From: Symsagittifera roscoffensis
Lineage: Eukaryota > Xenacoelomorpha > Acoela > Convolutidae
Reading direction: 5' to 3'
DNA length: 64,000 bases
NCBI RefSeq assembly: GCF_963678635.1
Contig: NC_087062.1
Span: 85,026,012-85,090,011, forward strand
Positions 59,205 through 64,000 of this stretch are shown in pieces (the stretch's first letter is position 1; each line of letters begins with the position of its first letter). A program made the position numbers and the translations under genes. The notes below the pieces were generated by a model. It saw nothing but the letters and a program-made list of their open reading frames with translations, was not told where the DNA came from and did no database searches.

Positions 59205-60915
59205 ATTTCGGGAGGCTGCGAAGCCGTGTCACATTCTCCCAACGGTCTGGCCAGATTCCTCGGCGTCTTTACCGACCTCACCGTTCTCCAAGTCGACCTG
59301 AAGAGAGTAGGTCAGCCATTCTTTCCCGCTGCTTCCTTGGGTCAAGTTTTGCTACATTCAGCCGTCTTGGTTGAAGTTTGGTAAGTCTCTTGTGCTTTCC
59401 GCCTGTGGTGTTCAACAAGGCGACCCCCTCGTCCCGCTGTTTGCCATTACCATCCAGCCGATCATTGAGTCGCTGAAGTCCCAGTTCCCTGAGCTCCTCT
59501 GCAACGTCTGATACCTCGACGACGGCTCGCTTGTGACTAAAGTGAACGTCCTCGCTCAGGACTTCAGCTTCATTTCTTCGATGTCTAGTATTGGTGTTCA
59601 GGTCAGCGTTGAGAAATGTCAGTTGTGGTCCCTCAACCCGGATCTGGATACCAGCCTTCTCCCGCCGGAAATTACTGTCCAAAGGCTTGGCTTGAAGAAC
59701 CTCGGCGCTCCAATTTCCGAAAACCAAGAGCTTGATCAACGGATGTTTTCCAAGCGTGTCGAGAAGTGCAAGGAACCCATGGAGTCTGTTCGCTTGCCCG
59801 AAAACCCCACAGTTGGAGCTTCACCATCTTCGCAGCTGCGCTGCATTTCGGAAGATCGTCTTCAACCTTCGGACCTGCGACCCCAGTTCAATCTCCTCAC
59901 CCCTCTCAGATTTCGACACCGCTATTCAGTGCTCTTGAAGCAATAACCGGCTCTGCTGTTTCCGAGAGTCAACGTTTGCAGTCTTTACTGCCCGTTTCGA
60001 ATGGAGGCGTTGGGCTGCCCATCGCCTCCAAGCTCTGCCATGCCGCGTTTCTAGGCAGTTATGTCGACACTAAGCCCCTCGCTGAACAGATCATAAACAA
60101 ATCTCCGCAGCTAGCCCCCGGCTCTGTGCAAAACTGTGTCTCCGCCCTCCAAGGCCACGAACCAACTATTCAGTCTATCCCGGTTCTTTCGCCCCTAAAG
60201 CTCAAACCAAGCTCACCGACATCATCAATGGCTCGGCTCAAGCTGGCGTGAGTGAATAGTTGGTCCAGCGAAAAAGCCAGGTTGTTGTTCTGCGCTCTGG
60301 CCAATAGTTGCCACTAGCTTTCGGCTGTCCCTTTGAAGCCCCCGGTCTCTCCTTGTCTGCCGCTGCGTTCCGAGTCGCGTTGTGTTTCCGACTGGGCATA
60401 CCTATGTTACGCGAATAGTCCTCAAGCCCTAATTGCTCCAAGAGTTTGGATGTCTTCGGCGACCACGCCCTCGCCTGTTCCTCCAGTGGTGACCGCATCC
60501 ACCGCCACGACCGTTTACGCGACACTATTTACAACTTTGCCTGCAAAGCCGCCCTTTCTCCAGTCCTTGAGAAAGGCCATCTCACGGAATCGCTTTTTCG
60601 TCCAGATGACATTTTCCTACCTTGCTGGTCCCACGGTCGTCCCGCCGCTCTGGACGTCACCGTTATAAGTTCCCTGCAGTCTGCCACCTTCTCTCACGCT
60701 GGAACTTCTGCCAGTTACGCACTTGAAATTTCTGACAACCGAAAGATTGCCAAGCATGCCTCAGTCTGCAATGAGGTAGGTGTCACTTTCATTCCTCCAT
60801 CCGCTGAAGCTCTCGGTGGCTGGTCCCCGTTAGCCACCAAGAATATCTGCTGTGTCGCCTCTATGGCTGCCTTCCGCTCCGCCAACCGTGACCCGCGGCT
60901 AGCTGCTACGTAGGT
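59205..60915 (+). pseudogene. Non-LTR retrotransposon remnant: RT plus restriction-like endonuclease
   Basis: This block is much more GC-rich than its surroundings. The RT frame (from about 59360) reads CGVQQGDPL (59403-59430) and YLDDG (59512-59526, the catalytic YxDD box), broken by one TGA at 59509-59511 immediately before YLDDG, where relatives have Trp. The frame continues to 59946. Two or more frameshifts follow, with recognisable pieces LRSCAAF, FDTAIQ, SVNGGVGL-like SNGGVGLPIAS and LCHAAFLGS. The last frame (60446-60913) has GDHALACSS, RIHRHDRLRD and RPDDIFLPCW...HGRPAALDV; the RPD-x-x14-D spacing and the preceding Cys/His and RHD motifs fit the restriction-like endonuclease of R2/R4-type elements. 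The element is dead through one nonsense change and several shifts. Confidence 0.8.
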
Positions 60916-61129
60916 TTTACAGTAGCTGTCCGTCGTTTTGCAAAAAGGTAAGGCGACGTTAATGCTGGTTAGGTATTGGTGTTAACGGTCCGACTCCTCA
61001 CTATTTTCTTACCTGAATTTTCTTTTTTTTTAAATTGTGCAATTATGCTCGGGTTACTGATCTATACAAATTTGGATACCTGATACTTGTTTCGAATTTA
61101 TTTATTATGATTTCTGAAAAAAATTAGGT
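60916..61129. other. 3' trailer of the element and unique sequence
   Basis: No coding sequence; the GC content drops back to background at about 60970, marking the end of the inserted element. Confidence 0.4.
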
Positions 61130-61965
61130 ATACAGTAAAGTAAGCGAATTTGAAATTCTCAACTCTATAAGGTGTGCTGTCAGGGTACTCTCAAGAGTTG
61201 CAAAGCTGTCCTCCAATTATGACTGCTCAAATCCTTTTGGTTTTTAAGATATGTGTTTTTAATATTTTTAAATTTTTCCAAAAAACTTGGATATAAAACG
61301 AATTAACCAAACTTGAATCCCTCAACCCTATAGTCGGTACTGTCCAGATATACTAAAGAGTTACAAATCTGGCGACCAGGTTTGACTGATTTAGTTTTTT
61401 TGGTTTTTGTGGTTTGGAGTTATTCATTATTTCTTTTTTGTTTAAAAAAGCTTAGATATAAAACAAAATTAATGGAACTTGAAGTTTGCAGCCCTATATT
61501 GGTGTGCTGTCGTGGTACGCTCAGGGATTGCCTTTCTTCTCTCCAAATTGGACTGCTCAAAATCTTTTGGTTTCCGGGATATGGCCTTTCTCTAATTTTA
61601 AAAAACATGTATAAAAAATCTGACGAATCTTGAAATTCTCAACCTAGTGGTGGGGTTCTGTCAGGGTACATTCATGGGGTACTGTCAGGGCCTCTATCTT
61701 TTACTATCAGGGTAAAAATCACGGGTACTGTCAGGGGCTCTAATCTTTACTGCTCAAATCTTTTTTGTTTCCGAGATCTGGCGTTTCTAATGATTTTCTC
61801 AATGCTTTCTCAAAAACAACTTAGATTTAAAAACAAGTAGTATAACTTGAAGCTCTTAAACTTATGGTGGGATGCTGCCAGGTAACAATATAGGGTAGCA
61901 AATCTCGCCTCTAGTTTAATCTGCTCAAATTATTTTGTTTTTCGAGATATGTCGTTTTTTATCAA
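61130..61965 (+). repeat. Degenerate tandem array, ~165-bp period (five units)
   Basis: Each unit follows the same order: cttgaa.t.ctcaacc.tat.gt.g, gtgctgtcagggtac, tgactgctcaaatc.ttttggttt, (c/a)gagatatg. Starts are near 61150, 61313, 61478, 61632 and 61842. The fourth is longer because ggtactgtcagggcctct-type words were duplicated inside it (61676-61742). Short frames here are repeat artefacts. Confidence 0.75.
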
Positions 61966-62570
61966 AAAGAAACTTCCTGATAGATGAGCCCAGTTGATAT
62001 TCACGGTTGCATTAAATTAGGGTCACTAAATTTTTGCTGTTTTAGTACATGTTTTAGGAACTTATTTTTACGTTCAACGATCTATTTGAAGCAGTGTAGG
62101 TGCGAGTCATGCGCTAGTTTCAATCCATATATGTCATTCCAAAAGATGGTTGTTTTTACTGAAGCGGGTCGTAGTGTCCACTTATTCTTCTAACCGACGT
62201 CGCTAATAAAATGCTCGTTTTGTTCCATTAAAGCAGCATTAGCTGTTTATTGTGATTTCTTTTAATGCATTGGCTTTATATCTGATTGACTTCGCTGCAT
62301 TAGCCATTATCTATGTGTCTGGTATATCGGTGGCTTTTGTTTGAAGATGGTCAAAAGTTTTTGTTAGTTTTTTTTTCGTTTCTTGGCATTTTTAGTTTGA
62401 GCATTTCAGCGCCCTTTTTTTCTCGCTTGTGTTTGCGAAGTGCAGTTCGCCTCTGTATAATTTGTACTTGTCTTAAGTGTTTCCCTTTTTTCTTGTGTTT
62501 CTGCCCTATGTTAAAACCGTCAAAACAAGATGATATAAAAAAAATTTAATCCTTTACAGCAATAGGAGGG
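61966..62570. other. No gene recognised
   Basis: Short plus-strand frames (61984-62193 and 62313-62549) have no recognisable domains. AT-rich. Confidence 0.4.
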
Positions 62571-62575
62571 AGAAG

Positions 62576-63055
62576 TTTATGAAAAAAGTTGGGTCTTATG
62601 CGCTTATTTGCCCAAAATCAATGTTTTTACATCTTGAACTAAAATTTATGCGATTGAATTTGATTGGCTAGTTTTAGAAAATCAAATTCAACGAACATGG
62701 TCAGGAATTTCAATCAGCATTACCAGCAGATAAAATGTTTAGCCGAAATTACGGAAAGGTGGAACTTTTTCAAATAATCAATTTATTTTCAGTCACTTGT
62801 GAAACTTTGCCCAGACAGGAAAAAATCAGTTAAAAAGCTTCAATGGAACAAAAACTATTTTTCCGGTAATTTCGGCTAATGATTTTATCTGCCTGAAATT
62901 TCGAAATAATTGAAATGTCGTCAAACCATTTTGTTTGAATTTGATTGGCTAATGCAGCCAATCCGGCTCAACCACAATAATTTATAATTTTATTCAAGAT
63001 ATAGAAATACTGAGTTTTGGGCGTTTTGTGGATAAGACCCAAAAAGTTTTCTGAG
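62576..63055. mobile_element. Palindromic MITE (arms ~185 bp)
   Basis: Left arm 62580-62762 and right arm 62862-63052 are reverse complements with moderate divergence: ttgggtcttat / ataagaccca near the ends, gcccaaaa / ttttgggc, tttgattggct / agccaatca-type words, and agataaaatg.ttagccgaaatta / taatttcggctaa.gattttatct at the centre. The ~100-bp loop is unique. No coding sequence. The element lies ~230 bp before the Fic gene start. Confidence 0.82.
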
Positions 63056-63267
63056 ACTTGTAGAGCAACTGGGTAATATTGTTCAATTTTTTAATTATCT
63101 GTTCATCGTCTCTTATGAGATCATGACCCTACTTAATAATTCTTCATTCTTCAACATTATTTCAGTTAATTTTGATGCTTCAATGCGGATTGCAGTAATC
63201 TTGCCGAACTAAGTTCTTGATTGCCTTGAAACTCATTAAAATACCCCAAAAGTGACAGTTGTGACAA

Positions 63268-63286
63268 AACTACTTTTGTAGGGCAA
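63268..63286 (+). promoter_or_regulatory. Splice-acceptor-like site 5 nt before the Fic gene start
   Basis: aactacttttgtag ends at 63281, then ggcaa and ATG at 63287. The pyrimidine tract is shorter than in the other three cases, so this is the weakest of the set. A second acceptor-like site (ttatttcag) ends at 63165. Confidence 0.4.
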
Positions 63287-64000
63287 ATGAAGATAAATTT
63301 TTTACCAAGTGAAAACCCTCCTTGGCGTACCGAGGGCTCAGGCATGCCTCCAATTGGGGGAATGATAGAATTAATCGCTGAGAAACACGATAAATATAAA
63401 GATAGAAAAATATCAGAAAAGTTTAAAAACCGCATGATTGTTCGCTTCATTCATAACATATGCGACGAGGAAAAAATTGGAACTCAGGGAGATCCGGGAA
63501 AGACTAAAGAAGTTTATGAAAGATGCCTACGCGAAGAGGAGCTTAAAAGCGAGCCTAAAGATATCAGGGAGACTTCAAATCTTGTCAAAGCTTATTCAGA
63601 AATTAAAAATGTCTTTTTGCCGGATTTCAGGGACAACCCGGAGTACCGAGGTCTATTGGCTGTTGAAATAATCCAGGGATTTCACGAGTTAGCTTTAAAA
63701 GACTTGATTGATGCCAATAGATACGCGGCTCCTGGAAGATTTAGCACTACGACAAGAAAAACGGAATATGAAGGATCGATTCGTTACTATCCAACATATG
63801 CGACAGAAGAAGAAGCATTTAATCGTGTACAACGTATTGTCGATCAATCTAATCAAATGATGGAGAAAATAAATCGTTGTGACAGCACGATCGATCATTA
63901 CAAATGGTTGTTCCGTTTGGCGACCATGGTTTTGTTTGAATTCGTGACTGTCCATCCGTTTTCAGATGGGAACGGTCGCATTAGTCGTCTCTTAGCCTGT
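63287..64000 (+). CDS. Fic-domain protein (probable AMPylase/nucleotidyl transferase), 5' part; runs off the window
   Basis: One frame is open from 63287 to the window end (238 codons so far). It contains PPWRTEGSGMPP near the N-terminus, a helical middle, AAPGRFSTTTRKTEYEG (about residues 145-161, matching the flap that positions the substrate in Fic folds) and VHPFSDGNGRISRLLA (residues ~222-237), an intact HPFx(D/E)GNGR catalytic loop. Fic enzymes usually transfer AMP or another phosphate-containing group to a target protein's Ser, Thr or Tyr. The animal housekeeping member FICD has a signal anchor and TPR repeats before its Fic domain; neither is seen here, so this is a different Fic gene. 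I see no clear (S/T)xxxE(G/N) inhibitory motif upstream of the flap. The start could lie further upstream, since the frame is open from 63230. No intron is needed within the visible part. Confidence 0.85.
   Translation, partial: MKINFLPSENPPWRTEGSGMPPIGGMIELIAEKHDKYKDRKISEKFKNRMIVRFIHNICDEEKIGTQGDPGKTKEVYERCLREEELKSEPKDIRETSNLVKAYSEIKNVFLPDFRDNPEYRGLLAVEIIQGFHELALKDLIDANRYAAPGRFSTTTRKTEYEGSIRYYPTYATEEEAFNRVQRIVDQSNQMMEKINRCDSTIDHYKWLFRLATMVLFEFVTVHPFSDGNGRISRLLAC

Noticed and set aside
59278-59739. 153-codon minus-strand ORF
   Set aside because: It is the antisense of the RT domain carrying QQGDPL and YLDDG on plus.
63287-64000. Bacterial contamination as source of the Fic gene
   Set aside because: The gene is continuous with AT-rich repeat-bearing animal DNA containing a palindromic MITE, and lacks bacterial operon signals.

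Overview
The window is nuclear DNA from an animal, probably an invertebrate. Most of it is AT-rich, repeat-dense sequence carrying decayed transposable elements. The genes are animal orthologues: SLC7A6OS/Iwr1 and TBC1D31/WDR67, plus one family I cannot name. There is a 200-base N gap at 24095-24294 and there are several long poly-C runs. The host genes are strikingly intron-poor: a 775-codon TBC1D31 reading frame is uninterrupted. I do not name a species.

Layout. 1-12300: a decayed Ty3/Gypsy-like LTR retroelement on the minus strand (gag near 8.8-9.9 kb, RT end, RNase H and integrase near 5.9-3.9 kb), itself interrupted by an inverted-repeat structure at 6.3-7.4 kb. 12300-16850: repeat fragments and a 2.6-kb fold-back (two inverted arms). 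16885-18835: remnant of a BEL/Pao LTR element on the plus strand. 19744-30220: a multi-copy family with a broken reading frame and at least three partial copies, one of which received a hAT-type MITE. 32931-35327: a 1.2-kb tandem duplication. 38366-39532: two more MITEs of the same hAT-like family. 40655-42282: another unequal tandem duplication. 42300-46800: pieces of CR1/L2-like LINEs (PHD finger ORF1 on minus; SGNH-hydrolase ORF1, NPGP-like junction and APE-nuclease start on plus) and the tail of a restriction-like-nuclease element. 47140-48580: inverted ends with 27-bp minisatellite units and nested MITEs. 49250-49930: degenerate ~165-bp repeats.

50399-58551 holds the host gene cluster, all on plus: SLC7A6OS (50399-51286), an unidentified helical protein (51489-52367, probably spliced to 55194-55775 across an intron that contains a tRNA-derived SINE), and TBC1D31 (56224-58551). 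59210-60913 is a broken non-LTR retrotransposon with RT and restriction-like nuclease; 61130-61960 is another degenerate ~165-bp repeat array; 62576-63055 is a palindromic MITE. At 63287 a Fic-domain gene begins and runs off the window end with an intact HPFxDGNGR motif.

The most interesting signal is architectural. Each of the four plus-strand host start codons lies 5-13 nt after a splice-acceptor-like AG (three after a clear pyrimidine tract), and the first three genes are separated by only about 0.2-0.45 kb. This is the pattern expected for spliced-leader trans-splicing, possibly of an operon. It is an inference from sequence only; RNA data would decide it.
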